NCBI RefSeq assembly: GCF_907164915.1
Contig: NC_061867.1
Coordinates: 48,983,852-49,047,851, forward strand
Origin: Impatiens glandulifera
Lineage: Eukaryota > Streptophyta > Magnoliopsida > Ericales > Balsaminaceae
Reading direction: 5' to 3'
DNA length: 64,000 bases
Positions 14,073 through 26,537 of this stretch are shown here, piece by piece. The notes beneath the pieces were generated by a model. It saw nothing but the letters and a program-made list of their open reading frames with translations, was not told the DNA's origin and did no database searches. Position 1 is the stretch's first letter; each line of letters begins with the position of its first letter. The translations under genes and the position numbers were made by a program.

Positions 14073-14684
14073 GACATAAAAATGGATGGATTTTGAAGTA
14101 AATTCAATTTGAGTTAGCAATTGAGTATTTTATTAGTCAAATTTCTTATAATCGTATTGATTTATATATGCAGAATTATTTTCTACATTTTTAATATTTC
14201 ATCTTTTTTATAAATTGTTACTCTTAAATTAAAATCAAATAAATTTATTAAACTGAATTAAAAACATTAAAACAATTCTAATATGTATTATAATTCATAT
14301 TATTTCATTTTTAAAGTTTAATGATATTAATAAATAATTACAATTAATACAAATAAAATACATATATCAAGTTTGTAAATATATATACCAACTTTTTTAA
14401 CAATCATACATAATTAATAAAATAAAATAAAAAATCATTCATTAAATCTTGTTTACGCTACAAGTAAAATGTCTATTGACATATTTTTATTTAAAATTAA
14501 ACACTAACATTAAAAATTAGAACTATATGCTTAAAGTATGTTTCATTGCGAAGAGCTTGGTAAAAATGAGTAAATTAAATAACTATTAATAATATATTAA
14601 TAAATAATACTGCAATTGGTTTTAAAAAATGCATATGTGTACTAATAGTTTGAGCATATAAACATTCAATTTAACGTCACAATG

Positions 14685-16660
14685 TGATAGGATTGGCTTT
14701 ATCGATAGAGACGGGATCTGGCTAAGGATGAAGGCTTGTGAAAAACAGTTTGAAAGAAATCATGTTAGGGATTTAATTCACTTTCTATTCTACGCATACT
14801 TGTGTAAACACTTGAAACGGATTCAAGGCGGAATTGTTTACTTGGGTTTGAATCACAAGATGAAATATGAAAAGATGACAGAAAAGAAGAACACACAGCA
14901 GTTTGTTTATGGATGTTCGGAGAAACTCTCCTACGTCACCCCTTCTTCCAACCACCGGAAGGATTCACTATAAGATGATTAGAATCAAATACAGTTTACA
15001 CACACACTTAGCTCACTATTGAACAGAACACTTTCTGTTCAATTACAAGATGAAGAATATCACTCGGCTAAAGGTGCTTTGATTCTAGCTCTCTCTCTTG
15101 ATTCACACACAGTACAATCAGAAAGAAGCTTCACTGTTTGAATTCAATAAGCAAGATGATTGAGTAGTTTCTCTCTCTGCAAAATCAGATTGCTTGTTCA
15201 TTGTATTCGCTTGTTCGTGAGACAGATTGTCCGTTGTCCTTGAGATTTGTTAAATACTAAGTAGGAGCTAACGGTCGAATCTTCAAGAATGATACGTGGC
15301 ACTCTTCCATTGGAAAGCCTCCATTTTACACAGCAGGTTATGAGCACAAGGATTGTGGTCGTACAGAACTGGTAGTGCGCCGAATATTCCATCAGAGATG
15401 TACCTGCAAAACAAGTAATTTGAGAAAAATTCTCTTACGTGGCATTTCTTGATTGGATGCGTATAGTTGCAGTGCTAATCTTCACTAAAAAGTGGAGCAA
15501 AAGTAGGGTACAGCTATAGCACGTGGGTAGGAGATCTGCTAGATTCAAGCGTACTGCTTAACCTGAGCATTAGACGTATTTCAGTTAGACAGATTGTGAA
15601 AATCTGTCTAATGAAATAGGTCATCTCCTTCTAATAGAAAAACGTCTATTAGACCGCCTGGTCTAATAGAATTAGACTCGCGTCTAATTACAATAACCAT
15701 TAAACTGCACGTCTAACTCCACTGAGTTAGATTGCACGTCTAATTCCGGTTCTACCTCAGACTTGTCTGAAGGAGTTAGACACACGTCTAACTTTCATTA
15801 ATTAGACCACACGTCTAATTATTCAATAACCATTAGACTGGCACGTCTAACTCCACTGAGTTAGACTGCACGTCTAATTCCGGTTCTACCTCAGACTTAT
15901 CTGAAGGAGTTAGACACACGTCTAACTTTCATTAATTAGACCACACGTCTAATTATTCAATAACCATTAGACTGGCACGTCTAACTCCACTGAATTAGAC
16001 TACACGTCTAATTCCGGTTCTACCTCAGACTTATCTAAAGGAGTTAGACACACGTCTAACTTTCATTAATTAAACCACACGTCTAATTATTCAATAACCA
16101 TTAGACTAGCACGTCTAACTCCACTGAGTTAGACTGCACGTCTAATTCCGGTTCTACCTTAGACTTGTCTGAAGGAGTTAGACACACGTTTAACTTTCAC
16201 ATTAATTAGACTACCCGTCTAATTACAAATATATTAGACTACACGTCTAACTCCGATGAGTTAGACTGTACGTCTAATTCAGTGTATTCATTAGACCATC
16301 TGTCTAATTCTTTACCTCTATTAGACTACACGTCTAACTCCGATGAGTTAGACTGTACCGTCTAATTCTATTAGACTTACGTTTAATTCCGTGTATTCAT
16401 TAGACCATCCGTCTAATTTTTTACACGTCTATTAGACTACACGTCTATCTCCGATGAGTTAGACTGTACGTCTAATTCTATTAGACTTGCGTCTAATTTC
16501 ATGCAATGCATGTCAAAATTGGTTTAATGATCCTAATTAGATTCAAGTCTCATAACATATCGTCTCAATACACATGTATCAAAACTCATAAATTATTTCA
16601 TCATCAAAATATCAGTGGTTAAATTATTTCAACACTTAGTCAAAATAATTTGACCAAACA
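14685..16660. mobile_element. Probable solo LTR in unit 5
   Basis: The insertion begins TGATAGG, ends ACCAAACA (TG...CA termini), and is flanked by a 5-bp direct repeat CAATG (14680-14684 and 16661-16665). Units without the insertion have CAATG once. No gag or pol sequence is present, so a solo LTR left by recombination is the simplest reading. An 81-codon ORF at 14728-14973 has no recognisable features. The right half contains the GTCTAA palindrome array. The retrotransposon family is not identified, and the strand cannot be decided. Confidence 0.65.
15565..16502. repeat. Palindrome-rich minisatellite (TTAGAC/GTCTAA)
   Basis: About four tandem copies of a roughly 134-bp period (starts near 15702, 15831, 15965 and 16099) are followed by degenerate copies. 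The sequence is dominated by TTAGAC and GTCTAA facing each other 4-5 bp apart, forming many short palindromes. A perfect 11-bp stem (TTAGACAGATT and its complement) spans 15585-15611. Confidence 0.85.
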
Positions 16661-17997
16661 CAATGACTATTTAATCTTGAAATTTAAATCATTTTTATTA
16701 AAGTCCCTTGTAATTTGAATTGTGTCATATAGGATTTGAACTCTCACAATTTTAACTATTTGAGTCATTTTTTACAAACAAATTTACGTGCACATTTTTT
16801 ACATTAACGTAATATTTATTTTCTTTTTTAATTTATGACATTTATTTAGAAAATAACAATTATTTCGTAATTAATTTTTTTCTATTTATTTAATACATTA
16901 CATATTTTTATAAAAATTTAAACTGCAATTGACAAATTAAAAAGCGTGTATCTAAAAAAATAGTTATCTAAAAACCAAAATATGTCTAAATTTACGAACC
17001 GGTAAACAAAGTTATATCGTTATAATTTTCAAAAATCAATAGAAAACCTATATATTTTCGAATTTTCAAAATTATTTCTTCAAATAACAAATTTTTAGTC
17101 ACCAAAAACAAATTCGACAAAATAGAATTTAAAAAGTTCAAAATAATACTAAATTTAAAAAAATACTTGTATAAATATTTTATTTACAAATATAATAAAT
17201 TAATTAGAAAAAAATGATACATTAGAATAAGTACACACATTTTGTCTGTGTAATTGTAATAGATCGAATAATATATAATACAATTCAAATTTGAAGTCTC
17301 ATTTTATAAAAGATGATATATGTTTGATACTCAAATAACAATTTACCATAACCACCTATATTTTTATTCACTTTTTCAAACTACCCACCTTAATAATGAC
17401 ATTGAGAAAATTATTGATATTTTCTGTATATTAAAATTAACGTACTGTAAATTTAGATTTTTTGATATACCCAAAAAAATTTGTAAGGTGTGGTAGTACC
17501 GAATTTATATTTTTTTTAATTCTATTTTTTATTTTTTCTAATTCTCTTACGTAAAGAATTAATTTCACAATACACAAATATTAGACATATATAATTAATT
17601 AGACATCATGACAACATAATTAGTTATATTTTTTGAATTTGAAAATGTATGACCTAAATAATCTATTTCATATATTTATTTTAATAATTACAAATATCAA
17701 TAATATCTCATAACCATTAATATTACTCAATCTAAAATTTAGATTATAATTAACCATTATGATATTTATGGTCAAATTTAAACAGTCAACCATTATTTTT
17801 TATTTAAGTAACTTATATTGTTTTTTGAATATTACTAAAATCGATTATTTAATTAATGATTAAATATATTTATCAATAAGAGTTTATAAAAGAGTTCCCA
17901 AAATAACAAAATTAGTCAAATTATATAATTAATATTGTGGTTATATACCTTTCACAGAGTTTAAAAAACAAATTAAATTAAGTACAATTTATTCTAC

Positions 17998-18006
17998 TAT
18001 ATATAA
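17998..18006 (+). promoter_or_regulatory. TATA box of CRP copy 5
   Basis: TATATATAA upstream of the ATG at 18086. The leader is about 3 bp shorter than in copies 1-4 (GAG missing from CATAGAGTC). Confidence 0.6.
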
Positions 18007-18085
18007 TCAAGTCATTTACCCATAGTCATATAAATTGTTCCATATATTGCAACATAGTGAGAATAGTGGAAGAGAGATCGATAGG

Positions 18086-18553
18086 ATGACAATGTTCAAT
18101 AGAATTGTACTTGTACTTATTTTGATACATATTTCCGATGATAAATTTATAAACGCAATGCCTTTTCGTACTTGTCTTGAAAATTGTCTAGGAGGGTGTG
18201 TTACTCCTAATACTAGAAAGATGGCTATTTGTGGTGCATTATGTATTCCAAAATGTATTATAGCCAGACCTCCAACCCTAATGGAAGTAGTTGATGGTTG
18301 CAATATTAAGTGTTCTGTCGATAAATGCGTTCAATTCATTGAAGGTACGTTGATCTATATATTATTGATTACTATTTAATGTATTAGACTTGCATAAAAT
18401 CTTAATCATATTTATAATCATTGGTTAGTTTATTATAAATTTATTTAACTTTTGATCGAATCAATACTTGTTATTAATATGATTTTTATGCTTTTATTTA
18501 CAGACGTGAATGAAGTAGAGAAATGTGTGATTGCATGTGGAGAGAAGTGTTGA
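18086..18553 (+). CDS. Secreted 12-cysteine peptide, copy 5 (two exons)
   Basis: Exon 1 is 18086-18344 and exon 2 is 18504-18553. The predicted 102-residue precursor is identical to copies 1-3. Differences in this unit fall in the leader and flanks, and the 12-cysteine region is unchanged. The solo LTR lies about 1.4 kb upstream and leaves the TATA box and proximal promoter intact. Confidence 0.82.
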
Positions 18554-19165
18554 GACATAAAAATGGATGGATTTTGAAGTAAATTCAATTTGAGTTAGCA
18601 ATTGAGTATTTTATTAGTCAAATTTCTTATAATCGTATTGATTTATATATGCAGAATTATTTTCTACATTTTTAATATTTCATCTTTTTTATAAATTGTT
18701 ACTCTTAAATTAAAATCAAATAAATTTATTAAACTGAATTAAAAACATTAAAACAATTCTAATATGTATTATAATTCATATTATTTCATTTTTAAAGTTT
18801 AATGATATTAATAAATAATTACAATTAATACAAATAAAATACATATATCAAGTTTGTAAATATATATACCAACTTTTTTAACAATCATACATAATTAATA
18901 AAATAAAATAAAAAATCATTCATTAAATCTTGTTTACGCTACAAGTAAAATGTCTATTGACATATTTTTATTTAAAATTAAACACTAACATTAAAAATTA
19001 GAACTATATGCTTAAAGTATGTTTCATTGCGAAGAGCTTGGTAAAAATGAGTAAATTAAATAACTATTAATAATATATTAATAAATAATACTGCAATTGG
19101 TTTTAAAAAATGCATATGTGTACTAATAGTTTGAGCATATAAACATTCAATTTAACGTCACAATG

Positions 19166-21110
19166 TGATAGGATTGGCTTTATCGATAGAGACGGGATCT
19201 GGCTAAGGATGAAGGCTTGTGAAAAACAGTTTGAAAGAAATCATGTTAGGGATTTAATTCACTTTCTATTCTACGCATACTTGTGTAAACACTTGAAACG
19301 GATTCAAGGCGGAATTGTTTACTTGGGTTTGAATCACAAGATGAAATATGAAAAGATGACAGAAAAGAAGAACACACAGCAGTTTGTTTATGGATGTTCG
19401 GAGAAACTCTCCTACGTCACCCCTTCTTCCAACCACCGGAAGGATTCACTATAAGATGATTAGAATCAAATACAGTTTACACACACACTTAGCTCACTAT
19501 TGAACAGAACACTTTCTGTTCAATTACAAGATGAAGAATATCACTCGGCTAAAGGTGCTTTGATTCTAGCTCTCTCTCTTGATTCACACACAGTACAATC
19601 AGAAAGAAGCTTCACTGTTTGAATTCAATAAGCAAGATGATTGAGTAGTTTCTCTCTCTGCAAAATCAGATTGCTTGTTCATTGTATTCGCTTGTTCGTG
19701 AGACAGATTGTCCGTTGTCCTTGAGATTTGTTAAATACTAAGTAGGAGCTAACGGTCGAATCTTCAAGAATGATACGTGGCACTCTTCCATTGGAAAGCC
19801 TCCATTTTACACAGCAGGTTATGAGCACAAGGATTGTGGTCGTACAGAACTGGTAGTGCGCCGAATATTCCATCAGAGATGTACCTGCAAAACAAGTAAT
19901 TTGAGAAAAATTCTCTTACGTGGCATTTCTTGATTGGATGCGTATAGTTGCAGTGCTAATCTTCACTAAAAAGTGGAGCAAAAGTAGGGTACAACTATAG
20001 CACGTGGGTAGGAGATCTGCTAGATTCAAGCGTACTGCTTAACCTGAGCATTAGACGTATTTCAGTTAGACAGATTGTGAAAATCTGTCTAATGAAATAG
20101 GTCATCTCCTTCTAATAGAAAAACGTCTATTAGACCGCCTGGTCTAATAGAATTAGACTCGCGTCTAATTACAATAACCATTAAACTGCACGTCTAACTC
20201 CACTGAGTTAGATTGCACGTCTAATTCCGGTTCTACCTCAGACTTGTCTGAAGGAGTTAGACACACGTCTAACTTTCATTAATTAGACCACACGTCTAAT
20301 TATTCAATAACCATTAGACTGGCACGTCTAACTCCACTGAGTTAGACTGCACGTCTAATTCCGGTTCTACCTCAGACTTATCTGAAGGAGTTAGACACAC
20401 GTCTAACTTTCATTAATTAGACCACACGTCTAATTATTCAATAACCATTAGACTGGCACGTCTAACTCCACTGAATTAGACTACACGTCTAATTCCGGTT
20501 CTACCTCAGACTTATCTAAAGGAGTTAGACACACGTCTAACTTTCATTAATTAAACCACACGTCTAATTATTCAATAACCATTAGACTAGCACGTCTAAC
20601 TCCACTGAGTTAGACTGCACGTCTAATTCCGGTTCTACCTTAGACTTGTCTGAAGGAGTTAGACACACGTCTAACTTTCACATTAATTAGACTACCCGTC
20701 TAATTACAAATATATTAGACTACACGTCTAACTCCCATGAGTTAGACTGTACGTCTAATTCAGTGTATTCATTAGACCATCTGTCTAATTCTTTACCTCT
20801 ATTAGACTACACGTCTAACTCCGATGAGTTAGACTGTACCGTCTAATTCTATTAGACTTACGTTTAATTCCGTGTATTCATTAGACCATCTGTCTAATTT
20901 TTTACACGTCTATTAGACTACACGTCCATCTCCGATGAGTTAGACTGTACGTCTAATTCTATTAGACTTGCGTCTAATTTCATGCAATGCATGTCAAAAT
21001 TGGTCTAATGATCCTAATTAGATTCAAGTCTCATAACATATCGTCTCAATACACATGTATCAAAACTCATAAATTATTTCAACACTTAGTCAAAATAATT
21101 TGACCCAACA
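19166..21110. mobile_element. Probable solo LTR in unit 6
   Basis: Copy of the unit 5 element with TG...CA ends and CAATG repeats at 19161-19165 and 21111-21115. It differs from the unit 5 copy by fewer than about ten substitutions over 1.9 kb and lacks about 31 bp near 21080, where the unit 5 copy has two short direct repeats (AAATTATTTCA-like). That looks like slippage between the repeats. Confidence 0.65.
20046..20983. repeat. Palindrome-rich minisatellite, unit 6 copy
   Basis: Same array as 15565-16502, with the same number of 134-bp periods and a few substitutions, some of which alter a GTCTAA arm. Confidence 0.85.
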
Positions 21111-22534
21111 CAATGACTATTTAATCTTGAAATTTAAATCATTTTTATTAAACGGACTTGTAATTTGAATTGTGTCATATAGGATTTGAACTCTCACAAT
21201 TTTAACTATTTGAGTCATTTTTTACAAACAAATTTACGTGCACATTTTTTACATTAACGTAATATTTATTTTCTTTTTTAATTTATGACATTTATTTAGA
21301 AAATAACAATTATTTCGTAATTAATTTTTTTCTATTTATTTAATACATTACATATTTTTATAAAAATTTAAACTGCAATTGACAAATTAAAAAGCGTGTA
21401 TCTAAAAAAATAGTTATCTAAAAACAAAAATAGGTCTAAATTTACGAACCGGTAAACAAAGTTATATCGTTATAATTTTGAAAAATCAATAGAAAACCTA
21501 TATATTTTCGAATTTTCAAAATTATTTCTTCAAATAACAAATTTTTAGTCACCAAAAACAAATTCGACAAAATAGAATTTAAAAAGTTCAAAATAATACT
21601 AAATTTAAAAAAATACTTGTATAAATATTTTATTTACAAATATAATAAATTAATTAGAAAAAAAATGATACATTAGAATAAGTACACACATTTTGTCTGT
21701 GTAATTGTAATAGTTCGAATAATATATAATACAATTCAAATTTGAAGTCTCATTTTATAAAAGATGATATATATTTGATACTCAAATAACAATTTACCAT
21801 AACCACCTATATTTTTATTCACTTTTTCAAACTACCCACCTTAATAATGACATTGAGAAAATTATTGATATTTTCTGTATATTAAAATTAACGTACTGTA
21901 AATTTAGATTTTTTGATATACCCAAAAAAATTTGTAAGGTGTGGTAGTACCGAATTTATATTTTTTTTAATTCTATTTTTTATTTTTTCTAATTCTCTTA
22001 CGTAAAGAATTAATTTCACAATACACAAATATTAGACATATATAATTAATTAGACATCATGACAACATAATTAGTTATATTTTTTGAATTTGAAAATGTA
22101 TGACCTAAATAATCTATTTCATATATTTATTTTAATAATTACAAATATCAATAATATCTCATAACCATTAATATTACTCAATCTAAAATTTAGATTATAA
22201 TTAACCATTATGATATTTATGGTCAAATTTAAACAGTCAACCATTATTTTTTATTTAAGTAACTTATATTGTTTTTTGAATATTGCTAAAATCGATTATT
22301 TAATTAATGATTAAATATATTTATCAATAAGAGTTTATAAAAGAGTTCCCAAAATAACAAAATTAGTCAAATTATATAATTAATATTGTGGTTATATACC
22401 TTTCACAGAGTTTAAAAAAAAATAAATTAAGTACAATTTATTCTACTAAATATAATCAAGTCATTTACCCATAGTCATATAAATTGTTCCATATATTGCA
22501 ACATAGTGAGAATAGTGGAAGAGAGATCGATAGG

Positions 22535-22952
22535 ATGACAATGTTCAATAGAATTGTACTTGTACTTATTTTGATACATATTTCCGATGATAAATTTATA
22601 AACGCAATGCCTTTTCGTACTTGTCTTGAAAATTGTTAAGGAGGGTGTGTTACTCCTAATACTAGAAAGATGGCTATTTGTGGTGCATTATGCATTCCAA
22701 AATGTATTATAGCCAGACCTCTAACCCTAATGGAAGTAGTTGATGGTTGCAATATTAAGTGTTCTGTCGATAAATGCGTTCTATTCATTGAAGGTACGTT
22801 GATATATATATTATTGATTACTATTTAATGTATTAGAGTTGCATAAAATCTTAATTATATTTATAATCATTGATTAGTTTATTATAAATTTATTTAACTT
22901 TTGATTGAATGAAGTAGAGAAATGTGTGATTGCATGTGGAGAGAAGTGCTGA
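22535..22952 (+). pseudogene. CRP copy 6, pseudogene
   Basis: It aligns with copies 1-5, but the leucine codon after the second cysteine is now TAA (22637-22639). The 3' part of the intron, with the acceptor and the first bases of exon 2, is deleted near 22905-22910, apparently between two GAAT repeats. The TATA motif is also changed (TAAATATAA at 22447-22455). Substitutions of a proline and a glutamine codon in the remaining frame suggest relaxed constraint. Sister unit 5 is intact, so these lesions are recent. Confidence 0.88.
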
Positions 22953-25900
22953 GACATAAAAAATGGATGGATTTTGAAGTAAATTCAATTTGAGTTAGCA
23001 ATTGAGTATTTTATTAGGCAAATTTCTTATAATCGTATTGATTTATATATGCAGAATTATTTTCTACATTTTTAATATTTCATCTTTTTTATAAATTGTT
23101 ACTCTTAAATTAAAATCAAATATATTTATTAAACTGAATTAAAAACATTGAAACAATTCTAATATGTATTATAATTCATATTATTTCATATTTAAAGTTC
23201 AATGATATTAATAAATAATTACAATTAATACAAATAAAATACATATATCAAGTTTTTAAATATATATACCAACTTTTTTAACAATCACACATAATTAATA
23301 AAATAAAATAAAAAATCATTCATTAAATCTTGTTTACGCTACAAGTAAAATGTCTATTGACATATTTTTATTTAAAATTAAACACTAACATTAAAAATTA
23401 GAACATTATAAACAACACTAATACAAATTTAAGCAAGAATCTACATCGAATTTTAAATATAATCCATTTTTTCATTAAATGTCACTATATTTTTCATTTG
23501 ATATATTTATTGTTGCTAAAAAACTAGTGAAAATGTTTTCTTTATAATATATATAGTAGGTTTAGATGAAGAATTTAGTCAAGAGTTTCAATATGTTGCT
23601 ATATATATATTGATGGAAATTTTGTTGCAAGCAAATTGTTTTTAGTATTAATTTATGTCAATATTTATTATTTATATATGATTAAAAACCGTTTTGAATT
23701 TCACTCTCGTATCCATTTTAATCTAACTTCAAGACAATAAATATGTTTATTTTTGTTAACTCCAATTTTTTTAACTAAGTTTAATTTTTAATTTTTTTTT
23801 TAGGTTTTACAAGTTATATTTTAAAAGTATTATTTTAGTTTATGATAAATATTTTTTGTTTTGTTTTGTGTATCATGTATGTAATAACTATATTAAATTG
23901 AATTTTTTAAGTTAATATATTTTTTAGATATCAAAGGTATAAAATAGATACCGTGCCGAAATTATGATATACCGAAATTAAGGTAAGATAAATGTATGAA
24001 TTTTTTGTATACCAAATTTAAGGTAAGGTAAATGTGTGAATTTTTTGTATACTAAAATCTTCGGTAAAAATTAAACATTAAAGTATATTGGACCGACTCA
24101 CCCCTTGTCATGATACTATATCTACATGAAATGAAATGCTATTTTTTGTATTAAATATCGGTTTCAATTTTGCAAAACCGAATATAATTGAGTTATATGT
24201 GATACTATCAAGCAATTTAAAAATGTATTCATTTCCAACCAAATAATGAATTCCAATCAAATGAATATCTAACGCAATCTTTGGACAACAAATATTTGTC
24301 AATAAAAATATGCTTAAAGTATGTTTCATTGCGAAGAGGCTCCTTTGTAAAAATGAGTAAATTAAATAAATATTGATTGAGATTGATGGTTGATTTGTTA
24401 ATTGATAAGAGGCCGATAAGATTGAGATTGATGGTTGATTTGTCAATTGACAACAAATATTTGTCAATAAAAATATGCTTAAAGTATGTTTCATTGTGAA
24501 GAGGGTCCTTGGTAAAAATGAGTAAATTAAATAACTATTAATAAATGATGCTGCAATTGGTTTTAAAAAATTAATATTTGAACTAATAGTTTGAGCATAC
24601 AAACATTCAATTTAACGTCACAATGGCTATTTAATCTCGAAATTTAAATCATTTTTATTAAACGGACTTGTAATTTGAATTGTGTCATATAGAATTTGAA
24701 CTCTCACAATTTTAACTATTTGAGTCATTTTTTACAAACAAATGTACGTGCACATTTTTTACATTAACGTAATATTTATTTTCTTATTTAATTTATGACA
24801 TTTATTTAGAAAATAACAATTATTTCGTAACTAATTTTTTTCTATTTATTTAATACATTACATATTTTTATAAACATTTAAACTGCAATTGACAAATTAA
24901 AAAGCGTGTATCTAAAAAAATAGTTATCTAAAAACACAAATATGTCTAAATTTACGAACCGGTAAACGAAGTTATATCGTTATAATTTTGAAAAATCAAT
25001 AGAAAACCTATATATTTTCGAATTTTCAAAAATATTTCTTTAAATCACAAATTTTTAGTCACCAAAAACAAATTCGACAAAATAGAATTCAAAAAATTCA
25101 AAAGAATACAAAATTTAAAATAATACTTATATAAATATTTTATTTACAAATATAATAAATTAATTAGAAAAAAAATGATACATTAGAATAAGTACACACA
25201 TTTATTTTGTGTAATTGTAATAGTTCGAATAATATATAACCCAATTCAAATTTGAAGTCTCATTTTTAAAAAAAAATGACATATGTTTGATACTCAAATA
25301 ACAATTTACCATAATCCACCTATATTTTTATTCACTTTTTCAAACTACCCACCTTAATAATGATATTGAGAAAATTATTGATATTTTCTGTATATTAAAA
25401 TTAACTTACCCTAAATTTAGGTTTTTTGATATACCCAAAAAAATTTGTAAGGTGTGGTACCGGTACCGGTACGGAATTTATATTTTTTTTTATTTTTTTT
25501 TTCTAATTCTCTTACATAAAGAATTAATTTGAAAGTACACAAATATTAGACATATATAATTAATTAGACATCATGACAACATAATTAGTTATATTTTTTT
25601 AATTTGGAAAATGTATGACCTAAATAATCTATTTCATGTGTTTATTTTAATAATTTACAAATATTAATAATATCTCATAACCATTAATATTACTCAATCT
25701 AAAATTTAGATTATAATTAACAATTATGAGATTTATGGTCAAATTTAAGCACTCAACCATTATTTTTTAAGTAATTTATATTGTTTTTTGAATATTGCTA
25801 AAATCGATTATTTAATTAATGACTAAATCTATTTATCAATAAGAATTTATAAAAAAATTCCCAAAATAAAAAAATTAGTCAAATTATATAATTAATATCG

Positions 25901-25961
25901 TGGTTATATACCATTCACAGAGTTTAAAAAAAATTAAATTAAAGTACAATTTATTCTACTA

Positions 25962-25970
25962 TATATAATC
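25962..25970 (+). promoter_or_regulatory. TATA box of CRP copy 7
   Basis: TATATATAA, 80-88 bp upstream of the start codon region of copy 7. Confidence 0.6.
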
Positions 25971-26049
25971 AAGTCATTTACCCATAGAGTCATATAAATT
26001 GTTCCATATATTGCGACATAGTGAGAGTAGTGGAAGAGAGACCGATATG

Positions 26050-26517
26050 ATGACAATGTTTAATAGAATTGTACTTTTACTTATTTTGATACATATTTTC
26101 GATGATAAATTTATAAACGCAATGCCTTTTCGTACTTGTCTTGAAAATTGTTTAGGAGGGTGTGTTACTCCTAATACTAGAAAGATGGCTATTTGTGGTG
26201 CATTATGCATTCCAAAACGTATTATAGCCAGACCTCCAACCCTCATGGAAGTAGTTGATGGTTGCAATATTAAGTGTTCTATCGATAAATGCGTTCAATT
26301 CATTGAAGGTACGCTGATCTATATATTATTGATTACTATTTAATGTATTAGAGTTGCATAAAATCTTAATTATATTTATAATCATTGATTAGTTTATTAT
26401 AAAGTTATTTAACTTTTGATCGAACCAATACTTGTTATTAATATGATTTTTATGCTTTTATTTACAGACGTGAATGAAGTAGAGAAATGTGTGATTGCAT
26501 GTGGAGAGAAGTGCTGA
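26050..26517 (+). CDS. CRP copy 7, lacking the sixth cysteine
   Basis: Exon 1 is 26050-26308 and exon 2 is 26468-26517; an ATG three bases upstream (26047) is an alternative start. Splice sites are intact. Against copy 1, residue 57 changes from Cys to Arg (TGT to CGT), leaving 11 cysteines. Val10Leu and Ser17Phe fall in the signal region and Val78Ile in the second module. An unpaired partner cysteine would be expected to disturb folding, so the copy may be non-functional or may form a different bond pattern. Confidence 0.75.
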
Positions 26518-26537
26518 GACATAAAAATGGATGGATT

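Larger units (their letters stand above)
10599..14092 (+). repeat. Tandem array unit 4
   Basis: This 3494-bp unit differs from units 1-3 in having only one copy of the inner 45-bp motif in the 165-bp duplication (about 11890-12080), so that motif varies in number between units. The remaining non-coding sequence matches the other units and has no supported gene. Confidence 0.88.
14093..18573 (+). repeat. Tandem array unit 5 (with deletion and LTR insertion)
   Basis: This 4481-bp unit departs from the basic form in two ways. About 1 kb of the middle is missing: sequence jumps at about 14523 from the AAAAATTAGAAC motif to ATATGCTTAAAG. A 1976-bp LTR-like element is inserted at 14685-16660. Both changes are shared exactly with unit 6. 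The gene and promoter at the right end are intact. Confidence 0.88.
18574..22973 (+). repeat. Tandem array unit 6 (sister of unit 5)
   Basis: This 4400-bp unit has the same middle deletion and the same LTR insertion as unit 5, with the same target duplication, so units 5 and 6 arose by duplication after the insertion. The gene at its right end is broken, unlike that of unit 5. Non-coding sequence otherwise matches unit 5. Confidence 0.88.
22974..26537 (+). repeat. Tandem array unit 7
   Basis: This 3564-bp unit has the full-length layout without the LTR insertion and carries the 165-bp and 45-bp internal duplications (about 24290-24540). It is more diverged from units 1-4 than they are from each other. 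A 164-codon antisense ORF over the internal duplications is a by-product of their spacing. No other gene is supported upstream of the CRP gene. Confidence 0.88.

Noticed and set aside
14728..14973. 81-codon ORF in the solo LTR (repeated at 19209-19454)
   Set aside because: Identical only because the whole LTR was duplicated; no domain, and LTRs do not normally encode such a protein.
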